A program made the translations under genes and the position numbers. DNA of 64,000 nucleotides from Diphasiastrum complanatum (Eukaryota > Streptophyta > Lycopodiopsida > Lycopodiales > Lycopodiaceae), in NCBI GenBank assembly GCA_029204225.1, contig CM055103.1:26326293-26390292 (forward strand), written 5' to 3'. Of this stretch, positions 42,484 to 54,481 are shown piece after piece. Position 1 is the stretch's first letter; each line of letters starts with the position of its first letter. The notes under the pieces are model-generated. The model had not been told where the DNA came from. It searched no databases and was given only the letters and a program-made list of their open reading frames with translations.

Positions 42484-44919
42484 TCTGTATTGTGGAGATA
42501 TGGTTGACCTTTTACCATTTGTACTTGACATTGACAGCATATGGGAATGTGCAAAATTTTCTATTTGATACTTGAAAGCATGAGTCACTTTTTTTGAATG
42601 CATTCAAGTTGGGGCAGACTATAGTCTTGAATTCAAATTAGGTAGCTTTTAGCGTTACTGCTGAAGATATGAAGTCATATGTCAATTTTAATAGTGGTTG
42701 TTGCTAGGCAAATAGCATCTTGCAAGTTTATTCCCATAGACATCTATGGTGAGTACTATACCAGTTTGTAAGTTTTTCTGGTGATAGGCTTTCTGGTTGT
42801 GTATATGTATGATAAAAAGAGTAATTGGATAGGATGTTCACATATTCTGAGTACCCATTTCTTATCTGTATTTTTTATTTTATTGGGGCTGAGTATGTTG
42901 TCTTTTCCACTCTGTAGTGGAGTGTGTAATGTATGTGAACTTTTTTGCCTTCCTATTGCAAATTGTCAAGTGAGGAAGGGTTTCTTTACCTTTAGTTAAC
43001 AGTGCGTAATTTTTCTAGTAGTAGCTGTTTTTTGTTTTTTGTGAATCAGTTCTGGTTGTTGGCCAAGTTTACAGCCTTTGAAATTCCATCCTTATGAAGA
43101 CATCATGTAGGTCTGTTTCCTGAAGAATAAGGATTGCCCATTATAAGAAATTCAACTTTTTTTAGTTACTGTAAAAGTTTGGGGCGACAATCATTTTCCT
43201 TTGTCCTTCAGTGCTATCCTTCTCATTCACATTCCCAATGGTTTCCTAGATGGAGTATAATCAAGTTCAAATTGCATTGGAAGTAACAGATCATGGTTGG
43301 GTTGTGCTTATATGTTGGCATAGCCATGGGCAAACATGTTTGTGAACTTGCAAACTCATTTGTGTTCGATGCATTTGCCAGATGCATTTGCTGGTGGTTC
43401 TATGTAACAAAAGAGTAAATATTTTTGAGTCGATTTTAATGTAGAAAAGGAGTAAAAAACCAAGTAAATGCTTAAGAATTTTCAAGTTTGTGTGACATGC
43501 ATTGGACCTATACACCTGTTACAGTCTGGCATGTGGCCTAATGATCAACCACTAATGGTTGTAAAGATGCAAAATTAATCAAAATTTCGTGTAAGCTGTA
43601 AGGCTATTTGGTAAACTACTATGTATAACTTTGCCTTTAAAATGTATTTTGTTTCCACAAGTCCCCATATGAATCTCTTAGCTTAACAGAAAAAAATATT
43701 TTCTGGACGGCAACATTTGCAAACATTCCCCTCTCCTTGAAAAGTCATATATGCGTTTGTGCATTTGCCATGTTTGCTGGTATCTATGTATGTTGGAAGA
43801 TTAGTACCATCCTCTGCAACGCCTAGTCTGTTGTAGTTCTACCAGGTACAACATCTGACTTGGTCCAAACCTGTGGGTGGAACTTCATCAAGTTTATGGC
43901 TATGCGGTTGAAGCAGGCATCGTCGTTTGCACCTAAATCTTAGTGGTTTTTCCCTTTCAGATGAGAGACAAGCTTTCCCTTTATCGTTCTTGAGATTACT
44001 AATGTGCATAATCTCTCACTAGAGATCAAAAAAAGGTCTGGAGTATAATCATATCTGCATCTGTTAGGAACTGGAAAAGTTGCACTTGACGCCAGATAGG
44101 AATGACGTTTCTACTTCGTGTATTTGGAAATCCTGGCATGTATCCTCAATCAACCTTGTTTGGAGACTGATTTTCTGATTACTGAAATCACATATATTCC
44201 GTGCGTATGATGAAGTTGATTGAAGACTTTGATTCCTATACTGTGCAATGTGCATATATTGATCCTGGAGACATTTGAAAAGTGTTTAAGGTTCTCTGGA
44301 AAGATAATGATTGCTTCTATTTCTGTTATGCTTGGCTTTGTTTTCTAGACTTGGCACCACATACATCTGTGTGCATAAGCTTTGGGCTGCATGCACCATA
44401 GAAGCACTGTACCAAGAAAATGTAAGCTTCATGACATTGATGCGTAAATCAGATTTCTTCTGATTCCTTGATGATCGAGAACTCCAAGCTCATGTGCAAT
44501 GAATTGAAAAAAAGTTTTGAGCTATTGGATTTACAACAGAGAAGCTAATATTGAAACCAAGTGCTAGAATTTGGATGGCTGATCAACTGTATAAACAAGC
44601 ATATCAAACAGGCTACTATGTTTTTTAACTGTTCACCAGGTCTTACCAGCCGAGCCAAAAATCTGCAGTAGACATGCTTCAACATTATCTAGTTGCTGTT
44701 GGGTGCTATGTCCAAGCAAAACATGATCCCAAGTGGGAACGGACCAGTTATAAAGATACGATGATCTGCTGCTAAGTAACCTTTATGTCATAAGCATTAC
44801 AATGCTTTTACAGTACTGATATTTCCACTGCTGTTGCTTTGGCTACAAATATCAGTGCCTGCTAATCGAATCCAACAGGCAGCAAGTCAGCTAGAGGGCA
44901 TGCACAGATCTGCCTAGTC
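42484..44919. other. 3' UTR and intergenic region after the RBM25-like gene
   Basis: The stop codon TGA is at 42481-42483. The sequence is T-rich with no recognisable frame. I cannot fix a poly(A) site. No transposon domain is seen before 44920. Confidence 0.45.
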
Positions 44920-45075
44920 GATTCTGAGTTGGCTTTCGGATTGGTTGAGATGTCTGTTTAGGCTTGTTGCATTTTCTAAGTTGGCTTCTTAGTGAGTTCA
45001 TGTCAGATGAATGTTAGACTTAAGTCTATCTTGAAAAAACTGTTCAAGTCCCAGTGCCCTTTGAGACGTCGGTGC
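44920..45075 (+). mobile_element. LTR end fragment of the P5 subfamily
   Basis: About 150 bp match the end of the P5 LTR (25441-25613): GAGTTGGCTTTCGG, GATGAATGTTAGACTTAAG, then AAGTCCCAGTGCCCTTTGAG. A damaged primer-site-like TGGTATCGAGG follows at about 45101. The P5 family is thus also present 3 kb downstream of the host gene. Confidence 0.75.
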
Positions 45076-45171
45076 TTAGGGTTCTTCATGCCAACGCTAA
45101 TTGGTATCGAGGTTGATAACCATACATAAAGCATGAAAGGGCTGAATCAGGTCGTTGAGTGTTTTGCACTA

Positions 45172-46701
45172 TTATTTGCAAATTCCACCAGTGGAAGGCA
45201 TATCCTCTACCTTAATGCAAATCTGATGATACCCTGATCTTAGATCTATCTTGGTAAAGTACCTTGCACCACCAAGATAATCTATTAAGTCATCCATTCC
45301 TGGTAGTGGATACCTATTCTTAATTGTAACTTTGTTCAACTTTTTATAGTCTATGCAAAACCTTATAGTCCCATCCATCTTGGCGACCAGAACCACTGGT
45401 GATGCCCAAGGAGACTTACTAGGTTTAACCCACCCTTTCTCTAGATACTCACTTAATTGCCTTTGTACCTCAGCCTCTTCCGATGCACTCATCCTATGAG
45501 GGTGTTGTGCAATCGGAATTGAACCAAATATAAGGTCAATATTGTGATCTACAGACCTTTTAGGTGGTAAACCTACAGGAAGATCTAGAAAAACCTCATT
45601 GAATTCTTGTATAAGTTCACTATAGGCTTCAAATTCAGGAGTGTTCTCACTAGGTATATTCATGGCATTAAGCTTAAGAATCTCATCATTGCAACAAATT
45701 AAGTTCTTGTGAAAACATAAATAAACTTTATACTCTTACCCTTAATGCAAATTAAGTCATTAGGTCCATAAAACATGGACTAAGAAAACAAATATCCATC
45801 TCATTACTTTGAGATATGATACCAAAAGTTGAGGCTTTGTTTTTGACACAATCCCGTGCAAGGTGGCCATCTCCATTGCACTTGAAGCAAAAATTCTTCT
45901 TTCGAGCTTCCGCTAGGTCTTTCTTGCCACCTTCATGTTTATTGAAGGTGTTTGGGTTTCTTAGAATTAGGATTTGAAGCTGCCTCATCGGTAACTTCTT
46001 TATCCTTTCTCTTAAATTGGAAATTCTTCTTTTGCTCATTAGGGTGATGACTCTTAGATGGCTTAGGAATATCATCAAAAAATTTTGTAGCCCTAATAGC
46101 ATCTCCTAGGGTGTTAGGATGGTTCCTTCTAACATCCACTTGATGTCTTTAGGTAAACCATCAATAAACACGAGCATCTGAATTTTGGGAGGAATCTCAC
46201 TATAGAGAGGGTTCAGATATTCATGGAATCAAGGCCTTTAGTCATGGTCAATCCTGAAAGTTTTTGGAATCATCTAACAAGGAAAGAAAGTATTTCTTGA
46301 ATACTAAACAAAATGCTTCCCAAGTTAGTGGTTGTTTTTCCTTGGCTAGTAGATCCTCCCACCAAACTAAGGCTTTCCCATCTAGAAACATAGTGGCGGT
46401 GGAGAGTTTCTCACTTTCAAAAAACATATTCACGACAAAATATTTACTCCAAACATTAAGCCATGAATGAATAACTTGTAGGTTCCTTTTTTTTTTTTTT
46501 CCTTTTATAAATTTTAACGGGAGGAGGCACTACATGTTTTCTATGATTGGCCAATCTAGATTCAAGGGCTTGATTCTTCAAATTGGTTTCAAGCAATTGT
46601 TGGTTTGTTTCTTGGATTTGTTGGTAGAAAAGTTGTAATGCTTGTGCCACACTTTCAAGTTTACATAAATCAAAGGTAGTATTAGGGGTTGATTGATCCA
46701 T
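45172..46701 (-). pseudogene. Ty3/gypsy gag to early RT remnant
   Basis: Minus-strand frames in order: gag N-terminus (46701-46456, ending in a Lys run that comes from a T-rich tract), gag core (46433-46248, VWWEDLLAKE and TWEAFCLVF), a CCHC knuckle (CFKCNGDGHLARDC, about 45890) and RT (45663-45172). The RT part shows [29 protein letters not shown] and [14 protein letters not shown], then stops before the YxDD motif. Protease is almost wholly missing between 45752 and 45663. Several frame breaks. Not functional. Confidence 0.9.
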
Positions 46702-46949
46702 GGGAGTGTCTTGATATTGATCCTAGTTTTCAAAGCATCAACAAAGAAAGTAAGATTAGAAAAAGACAATTACAAGCTCATTCCAATCTTCATAGTCTGC
46801 ATTTTTACTTAGAAATTTCCACAGGCAAAAAACTCGACACTGTCGCCCTTGTCACAATATGGGCCATCTTGAACAACTAAGTATTTTGCCACACTTGTGT
46901 TAACTCAATTTCTAGGCCATTTCAGACACTACAAAAAATGAGACACTAC
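46702..46949. other. Junction between gypsy and copia remnants
   Basis: It contains ACTCGACACTGTCGCCC at about 46830, a word typical of the copia LTRs at 6.5 and 57.6 kb, so a piece of such an LTR may lie here. No frame of note. Confidence 0.35.
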
Positions 46950-49900
46950 TTTGCATAAAATGCTGAAACAATTGCTGAATCAACTTGCTGCAATAGGTTT
47001 TCCTATATCAGAAGAAGACTCAACGATGTCTCTTCTTGCTAGTCTTCCACCCTCCTACGATAATCTAGTATTGCTTTTGAGCAATACTCATGCGTTGTCT
47101 CTTCAGAAACTGACAACAAGTCTTTTGTAGGAAGAAGTACGAAGGAAAAGCCTATCCACAATGAGTACCAAGTCAATGGCATTGTACTCTAATAAGCATC
47201 AGTCCAAGAAGAAGAATTTCAAGGACAAGAAGACAAAGGCAGAGCAACCAGACTCAACGCAACAACAACAACAACAACACAGACAACAACAACCATCCAA
47301 GACCAAACTCTTTTGCAGATATTGCAAAGGATCAAACCACAACATTAAGGATTGTCGCAACCTCAAGCACAATGAAGCGAGGAAGAAGATGCAGTAGCAT
47401 CAAGACAAAAGTTCTGACGCTGTCAAAAATTCCCAAGAGGATGACGAGGCGCTGATGGTACAAGACCAACCAAGTAGAGATGCCTGTCAATGGTATCTTG
47501 ATTCAGGTGCTTCACAGCACATGACACCATGTAAGAATCTATTTTCTATTCTCACAGCAACAAATTCAAAGTACATTTTCTTCGACGACTCAAGTTCACA
47601 CAAGGTTAGGCCAAGGCTCCATTCGACTACAGTTCCCTGATGGCATCACTAGACAATTAGATGGTGTACTTTACGTATCCAACTTAACAAAGAACTTATT
47701 GTCTATTAGCATGATCACTGATCAGGGCTATAGAACTTTGTTTACTGCTAGTCGATGTATTATTATTGATGGAAATTCTACTGAAATCCTCTCTGCACAT
47801 AGAGAAAGAAATTTGTATATCTTGAGTCATGATTATGCACTCTCTGTGAGTAACTCTGATGCTCATGTTTGGCATCAAAGACTAGGTCATTTAAACATGC
47901 GTTCAATCTTGTACATGCATCATAACAAATTGGTCAAAGATATGAATATCAATGCTGTTACCACAACTAATCTGACCGTCTATGAAAATTGTTTACTAGG
48001 GAAACAACCTAGAATAAAATTTCCAAGAGGACAAGCCAGGAGAGCGAAGTCCATTCTATCACTGATTCACAGTGACTTATGTGGTCCTATGAGCGTACCC
48101 TCCTTAGGTCAAGCTCTATATCTTATCACATTCATTAATGACTACTCCCGGTTCACCATACTTATGTTCATAAAGAACAAGTTAGAAGCATTCAATTGCT
48201 TCAAAGAATTCAAGCAATATGTTGAGAATCAGACTGGTTAGAGAATCAAGGCCCTGTAGTTTGATTCAGGGGGAGAGTACCTATCAAATGAAATGGCGGA
48301 CTACTTATCATCATGTGGCGTGCACCATCAATTCACAACCAGCTACACTCCACAGCGTAATGGCATAGCTGAGTGAAAGAACCGAACACTATTGGAAGTT
48401 GCACGATCCATGACTGTCAATGCTCAACTACCCAAGAATTTTTGGGTTGAAGCAATTTCTACAGCCTACTATCTGCAAAATTATTCTAGCACGAAGGTAG
48501 TCGACTCTAACACACCGTTTGAAGCCTACTACGGCTACAAATCAAGTCTGAAACACTTATGTGTATTTGGATGCTTCTACTATGCTCAAATACGGTCTGA
48601 TTCGAGGAAGAAACTAGACCCAGTAAGCTGTAAGTACATCTTTATCGGCTATTCAACATCACACAAGGCTTATTGCATTTATGATATTGAGACAAGTCAA
48701 ATCTCAGTCAGCCGCGACGTTGTCTTCCTTGAAGACAAATTCCATGATTTTAAGCAGAAGCAACAAATGTAGGAGTGCACAACAGCTCCATTCTCCATCA
48801 GTAGACATCGACCTACAAATGTTCCAATACAGAAGTTTGTCCCAACAGCTCCACTCACCATCGATGGGCCCATACCCACGACTGTTCAACCACAAGCTGA
48901 AGCTGTTCCTGTCACCTACTCAGGAGAAACATCAACTCATGCACCTGTAGTTCGAAGGTCTGCAAGACAATGACAACAACCTGATCGTTTTGTCCCTCAG
49001 GCGTTCATCGGTCATGATGAACCTGCCACTGTTGCAGAAGCACTATCAATGCCCAATGCAGACGAATGAAAAGCTTCCATGGATGCTGAGTACCATTCCT
49101 TGATGAAGAACAAGACTTGGAGTCACGTTAATCCTCCTGTAGGTATTAAACCTATTGACTCTAAGTGGATCTTCAAGCTAAAGCTTAAGCCAAATGGATT
49201 AGTATCCAAATGGAAAGCTCGATTGGTGGTTAAAGGATACGTCCTTCAAGGCCAAGAGCATTTGGTATGTAAATTGCAAAAGGCACTATATGGCCTCAAT
49301 AAGCTCCTCGGGCCTAGTATGAAAGAATCAATCATTTCTTGTTGTAGCATAATTTCACTTCTTGCTCCGCAGACTCTAATGTGTATCTCAAATAAAAGGG
49401 GTCAAGCTATGTTATAATAACATTATATGTTGATGATTCTTTAATTATTAGCAATTCAAATCAGTTGCTGCATGAAACCAAGTCTTTGCTTTCATCAAAA
49501 TTTGAGATGATTGATTTAGGCCCAGTTCATTACCTACTCGGTATGGAGATCAGCAGAGATCACACAAGCAGAAGGAGCTATAAGCCAAGAGTCCTATTTA
49601 GCCAATGTGCTTCGCAGATATGGCATGGAGGACTGCAAACCGATAGACACACCCATGGATCCAGGATCCAAGCGATCTAAAGACATGTGCCCCAAAACTC
49701 AAGCAGATCAACAAGAAATGTGCAGATATCCCTATCAATCTATCATAGGATCTATAATGTACTCTATGATCTACACACGACCTGATCTAGCATATGCGGG
49801 GAGCACATTATTTTAGTATATGCCCAATCCAGGCCTACAACATTGGAAGGCTCTACAAAGAGTACTGAATAACATTCAAGCTACGAAGCACTATGCTTTG

Positions 49901-50499
49901 AGCTATAATGGTAATAAGCTGCACTCACTTTAGTCACCGATTCAAATTCAGACTGGGTAGGAGACGTGGATACCAAGAAATCCATATCAGGATATATTTG
50001 TTTCCTTTTAGGAGGACCCATTTCATGGAACAACAGAAAGCAGAAATGCATTTCGTTTTCCTCAACAAAATCCAAATACGTTGCAGCTACATCAGCAGTG
50101 AAGGAGATAATTTGGCTCAGAAGGCTACTACATGATTTGCAATTCCCGCAGATCGGTCCAACAATACTCCAGTGCAACAATCAGAGCTGCATAGCTCTAT
50201 CTCTGAACCCACGAACTCATAATCGAACTAAGCATATAGAAGTTCAATTTCATTTTCTTCGAGAGAAGGTTCAGAACCAAGATGTTGTGCTAAGTTACTG
50301 TCATACAGACAGTATGTTGGCTGATATTTTGACAAAGCCATTGTCTAGAGATAAACATTCTACTTTAGTAGACATGATAAATCTCAATTGCAGTTTAGAG
50401 TGCAGACTGTCTACGTCTTCACACTCCAATGATAATTGTTCTAATTGGTCAATTAAAAATCAGCTGCTAAGTGATCTTGTAAATGCAAAGATAGAATAA
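46950..50499 (+). pseudogene. Ty1/copia gag-pol remnant (element C)
   Basis: Plus-strand order: late gag (LASLPPSYDNLVLLL, about 47030), CCHC knuckle (CRYCKGSNHNIKDC, about 47310), protease (YLDSGASQHM, about 47490), GAG-pre-integrase and integrase (WHQRLGHLNMRS, IHSDLCGPM, FINDYSRFT, then SGGEYLSNE), integrase C-terminus (48392-48772), RT (49079-49417, with a deletion joining VVKGY to the LVCKLQKALYGL part, so the finger region is incomplete) and RNase H (49607-50499: TKKSISGYICF, CNNQSCIALS). Stops and shifts are many. One stop at 48374 is TGA where the family has Arg in AERKNR, which a CGA-to-TGA change explains. A 3' LTR probably begins near 50437 but its borders are unclear. Confidence 0.92.
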
Positions 50500-51440
50500 T
50501 ACAAGATCTTCCAGTTGCTATATATGTAAATGAGCGATTGAAGAGAGACAGAGATTCAAAAGTTGATTCATCAGATGATACATGAGATATACGAATAGAT
50601 AGACAGAGATCTACGACCAAAATTGGTCTTTCAGTAACTGACTTCTGAATTATATTCAAAAGATCAGACTAGTACGATTTCACATATTAGTAAATGATTT
50701 TTTATATAATAGATATTTAGCTCAGGTATAGGACATAAATGAGATTGTTTTGGGCTTTTTCCTACAATAATTAATTTTTAAACATGTACTAATGTCATTA
50801 CGTCTTCTTGGTACCTTAGCTGAAATAGATTTTCAGGGAACTGAAATTTTTAAGGAGTGAAGAAGAGTGGACATCATATGGTAGTAAGTGTGATCGGGAA
50901 ATGTATTTCACAGTTAGGATTTTGGTAATCTATGTAAATGATTGCTTGATACTGGTTATTAATTTCCTGTGATGTTAGAAGTAGAATCTTTTACCTGGAT
51001 TACATTGGATCTGTAGGGTTTCGAAGCTTGTCCCTAGATTTGATGCATCAGTAGGGTTTCAAAGCTTGTCAATAACCAGAAAGGTTCAGAGTGTAATAGT
51101 GAACCATGTTAATTCTTCTGTTTAAGTCACATAATCAGATGTGGATTTGTGGTATCCATCTGATGGGCGGTGTTGTTGCCTCACTTATCATGTCATCATC
51201 GATTGTATCCTATACTTCGTCTAGATACACATCCCATGTGTATACTTTGGATTTGGGTCTATACGCTTGTGTGTTGGGTACTTTGGATGTTAGTTGGACA
51301 CGAGCCAATGACCCTGGTGACTTGATCTCCTGAGGAATTACTTTTGGCGGATAACGTTGGGCATCTAGATAAAGGAGTACATGTTTTGCTAGAAATCCAC
51401 CTAACTTCAAGAAGGAAGCAACAACACTTCTAGAGTTCTT
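50500..51440. other. Probable LTR remains between two copia elements
   Basis: No gene. A TATATATG near 50520 and GTAGGGTTTCRAAGCTTGTC repeated at 51013 and 51051 are the only structures. The words TGCTAGAAATCCACCTAACTT at about 51386 recur at about 53708, one on each side of the chimeric copia frame. Confidence 0.4.
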
Positions 51441-52215
51441 ATGCTTAGAAATCAAATTTTGCAAAGCATGAGGAGAAGTGAGGAGAGTGCACAGGATTAT
51501 GTACTCAAAATCAAGTCTCTAAATAGGGAGTTGGCTTCCATTGGAGAAAAGATTCATGATGGAGAGCTTGTACAAATTGTCCTTAATGGTCTAGGAGATG
51601 ACTTTGCAAAAGGTCCAAAGTTTTGCCATCCAAGACACTTTGCCAACTATAGAAAAACTTCATAGTGTATTAGTGGCTGAAGAGTGTAGAATGCTCCATG
51701 CAAAATCTAGGATGAGTTCCTTGTCTTTGCAGGATGGTGATGAGAAAGCCAATTTATCATTCAAGGGCAAAAAGAAGACCAATGGAAAGAAGAAGCATCC
51801 AAAGGAGGCCAAAAAAGAGGATGATGCATCAAGTTCAAAGGACAAGTCAAAGCATAAATGCTTCTTTTGTGGAAAGAAGGGGCATTATGCATCTGAATGC
51901 TACAAGAGACTAAGAGCACAAGTGGAGGAGGACAAACAAGGAAACCTTGCAAAGGAGGAGGAGGATGATGAAGTAGATGTATTCTTGATGGCATCTACAT
52001 CCTCACCAACAAGCAATAGCAATTCAAGTGACAATTGGTCGATCGACAGTGGGGCTAGCTCCCACATGTCTTGTGAAAAGGACTTTTTCTCAACCTTACA
52101 CTCTTTCAATGCTGCTAAAAAGTTTGTCTTTACTGCAAATGATGAAGAGTGTAGGATAGATGGTGTTGGCACCATCTCTTTGTGTCTAGAATCCTCAAAA
52201 TACATGGATATATAA
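51441..52215 (+). pseudogene. Ty1/copia gag and protease start (element H)
   Basis: Late gag (RRSEESAQDYVLKIKSLNRE) shifts frame near 51600 and continues with LPTIEKLHSVLVAEE, a Lys-rich stretch, the CCHC knuckle CFFCGKKGHYASEC (about 51870) and the protease motif WSIDSGASSHMS (about 52040). It ends at a stop at 52213-52215 inside what element A reads as a continuous frame (DLDNVLY there, a stop here). It is a close relative of element A at 8970-12010, on the other strand. Confidence 0.9.
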
Positions 52216-52248
52216 AATGTCCTTTATGTACCTTCAATCACCAAGAAT

Positions 52249-53262
52249 ATGCTTAGTGTTGGTCTACTCTTAGAAAGTGGTTTGGATGTCCACTTTAAGC
52301 ATGGTGTTTGCTTCATCTTGAAGAATGATGTTTGCATTGCAAAGGGATTTAAATATGGAAGATTGTTTAAGTTGGAAGCTAGTGTTGCTTTTAAAAGAAT
52401 GAGCTTGGCAACGGAGGAGATCACTCAAGAGGAGATCTTGGCAAAGTGTGATCTTGCTTGCATTGAGGAGGAGCATCAAAAGGAGGAAGATCTTGAGGAT
52501 CAGCCTCAAAGCATGAGAGTTCCAAGTGAGTCCTCAATGACAATGGCTGAGTCATCAAATTGCATGCAAATTGTCCATTCAAGTGTGCATCTTGCAAGGG
52601 TGGTGAGCATTGGAGAGTCTACTATCTTTGAATACTTTTTGGAAAGTAGTAGTAGACATGAGGTGACTTGTTTCTTACCTTTAAGATTCATGGTGTTTAT
52701 TACTTTGTATGACAAGACAATGAAATGGGATGCCTTGAAATCTACATTTGTTGTTGATAAAGCAATTTCATTGGATAACTATTTTTGTAATAGTTTGAAT
52801 AGAGTCATAAAAGATGAAACATCATTTGCTTTGGAAATATTTGTGTCCACATGCTTTGTGCATGATCATTCCAATGTAAGGACCAAAGATTATCCTATTT
52901 CAATGATAGGAATAATGGTAGTGTTATGCTCTTCAAGTAAAGATTGTAGAATCTACTTGTTTTTCACCAAAGAAGTTGTCAATGGTGGAAATGAAATCTT
53001 TCAAGAGTGGAAGATTTGTAAACTTGAAGAAGAACCTTTGGATCAACACTTTATTCAGTTCATTGATGGTTTGGAGTCAAGTCAAGTGGAGGAGCAAGCT
53101 CAAGACTTGAGGACTCCAAGAATAATCTTGAGTATCAAGATGGAGCCATATAGGCTCAATCATATGGATCAAGCAAGGCAAACAGTCTTTGACAACATTG
53201 TGTATGCACTTAATAGTTTAATTAATGTATCTTCTTGTAAGGAATCCTTTAAGAGGTGGTGA
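52249..53262 (+). CDS. Chimeric copia frame: protease/pre-integrase start, then unknown protein
   Basis: The first ~60 residues (MLSVGLLLESGLDVHFKHG... GRLFKLEA) match the copia segment at 11.7 kb (LLSVGQLMDNGLDVYFKNG). At EEITQEEIL the homology stops. The next ~270 codons stay open without any pol motif: no WHxRLGH, no DDE core, no RT. They start with an acidic Glu-rich stretch, have mixed hydrophobic segments (FLPLRFMVFITLYD, SMIGIMVVLCSSS), and end with acidic sequence (SSQVEEQAQDLRTPR). About 205 bp of this part (52906-53130) recur at 54145-54350. I do not recognise the product. It could be a replaced accessory frame of a non-autonomous copia element, or a host-derived capture. A truncated 337-codon product is possible. 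Confidence 0.6.
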   Translation: MLSVGLLLESGLDVHFKHGVCFILKNDVCIAKGFKYGRLFKLEASVAFKRMSLATEEITQEEILAKCDLACIEEEHQKEEDLEDQPQSMRVPSESSMTMAESSNCMQIVHSSVHLARVVSIGESTIFEYFLESSSRHEVTCFLPLRFMVFITLYDKTMKWDALKSTFVVDKAISLDNYFCNSLNRVIKDETSFALEIFVSTCFVHDHSNVRTKDYPISMIGIMVVLCSSSKDCRIYLFFTKEVVNGGNEIFQEWKICKLEEEPLDQHFIQFIDGLESSQVEEQAQDLRTPRIILSIKMEPYRLNHMDQARQTVFDNIVYALNSLINVSSCKESFKRW

Positions 53263-53799
53263 AAGATCCTTCATGGACATCATTCTCTATTGGAGTCTCA
53301 AAAGTTCCTTGTTTGTAATTGGACTTTTTAGACACTTCTAAAAGCTTTCATTCATCTAGTAAGAGAGTTGTAAATAGATCAAGCTAAATTTGAGGAGTCT
53401 GAAGAATTGCCAAAAATTGACATATCTAGCTTGATCAAAAACTATGTAGTATATTGTAAATTTTGTACATAAGTGGATTCCACATATGTGAGGCCAAGAT
53501 GCCACATGGCAACCCACTTTTAATGTAGGTTAGGTCAAGTCCATAGGGTTGGTCATGTCATTTTGGTAGTGATTCCTAGTTTATAGGACCTAAATCCTAG
53601 ATTTAAGGTGAAAAATTGACCAACTAGCTATCTACCAAGCACGACTCTAGGAAATAGAATAGGGTTTCATTTTAGGGCAAGAAGAGTGAGTTAACTTCCT
53701 TATTACATGCTGGAAATCCACCTAACTTCAAGAGGGAAGTCGAATTTGCTATGTATTCCAAGCTCCCATAGTGAGAAGAGAGAATTTTTTTGGAGCTCA
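53263..53799. other. 3' flank of the chimeric frame, probable LTR start
   Basis: No gene. It likely contains the start of the LTR whose end is fixed at 54111, but no polypurine tract or TG start could be chosen with confidence. A CACATATGTG word at 53487 resembles the palindromes in the copia LTR at 8.5 kb. Confidence 0.4.
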
Positions 53800-54111
53800 T
53801 TGGCAATCTCAAGCTAGTTCACTATGTACATTGAGTTTTTGTGATCCAAATGAAACCAAATCAATTTCTACTTGTTTCTCAGGTTGAAGGCCGTACTATA
53901 GCCTATAGTACACACGTGTGGTCTCGGATTTCAATGTTGATCAATGATTTTGATTGTGAATGCTTGTTGTTTGTCAAATTGCCAATCTAGATCAACTTTT
54001 TTGTGTCTAGTTTTTTGATAGATTGTTAAGCAAGCATCCAATCACTCTTCTGGATCTTTTGTAGATCCATTTACGTGTGTGTGCGTGGCCCTGAGGCCCA
54101 GATTCTTCACA
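53800..54111 (+). mobile_element. Copia LTR end before a primer site (element D)
   Basis: The LTR ends CTTCACA at 54111, directly followed by the primer site TGGTATCAGAGCC (54112-54124). It includes CACACGTGTGG near 53911. About 275 bp (53800-54073) are present again in reverse orientation at 60294-60570. Confidence 0.85.
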
Positions 54112-54124
54112 TGGTATCAGAGCC
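54112..54124 (+). other. Primer-binding site (initiator-Met tRNA type)
   Basis: TGGTATCAGAGCC directly follows the LTR end. About 20 nt later the repeated part of the unknown frame begins. Confidence 0.88.
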
Positions 54125-54144
54125 AAGTACAAGAGCATAAGCCA

Positions 54145-54479
54145 CGATAGGAATAATGGTAGTGTTTTGCTCTTCAATCTACTTGTTTTCAACCAAAGAA
54201 TTTGTCAATGGTGGAAATGTGATCTTTCAAGAGTGGAAGATCCATAAACTTGAAGAATCACCTTTGGATCAACACCTTATTCAATTCATTGATGGTTTGG
54301 AGTCAAGTCAAGTGGAAGAGCAAGCTCAAGACCCGAGGACCCCAAGAAGAACCATGAGTATCAAGAAGGTATCAAGAATGATGAACACTCAGACGAAGAT
54401 GTTCAAGTCGCACCTCATTCGAGTGACGAATCAGATGAAGAAAGATTCGCAAGCCAACCTACTGCTACAGTACTTGTAA
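54145..54479 (+). pseudogene. Second copy of part of the unknown copia-linked frame
   Basis: Positions 54145-54350 repeat 52906-53130 at high identity, with one ~20-bp deletion: IFQEWKIHKLEESPLDQH here versus IFQEWKICKLEEEPLDQH there, then GLESSQVEEQAQDPRTPR. It starts only ~20 nt after the primer site, so the usual gag of element D is missing. Downstream sequence turns into a copia integrase-RT linker. Confidence 0.7.
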
Positions 54480-54481
54480 AC

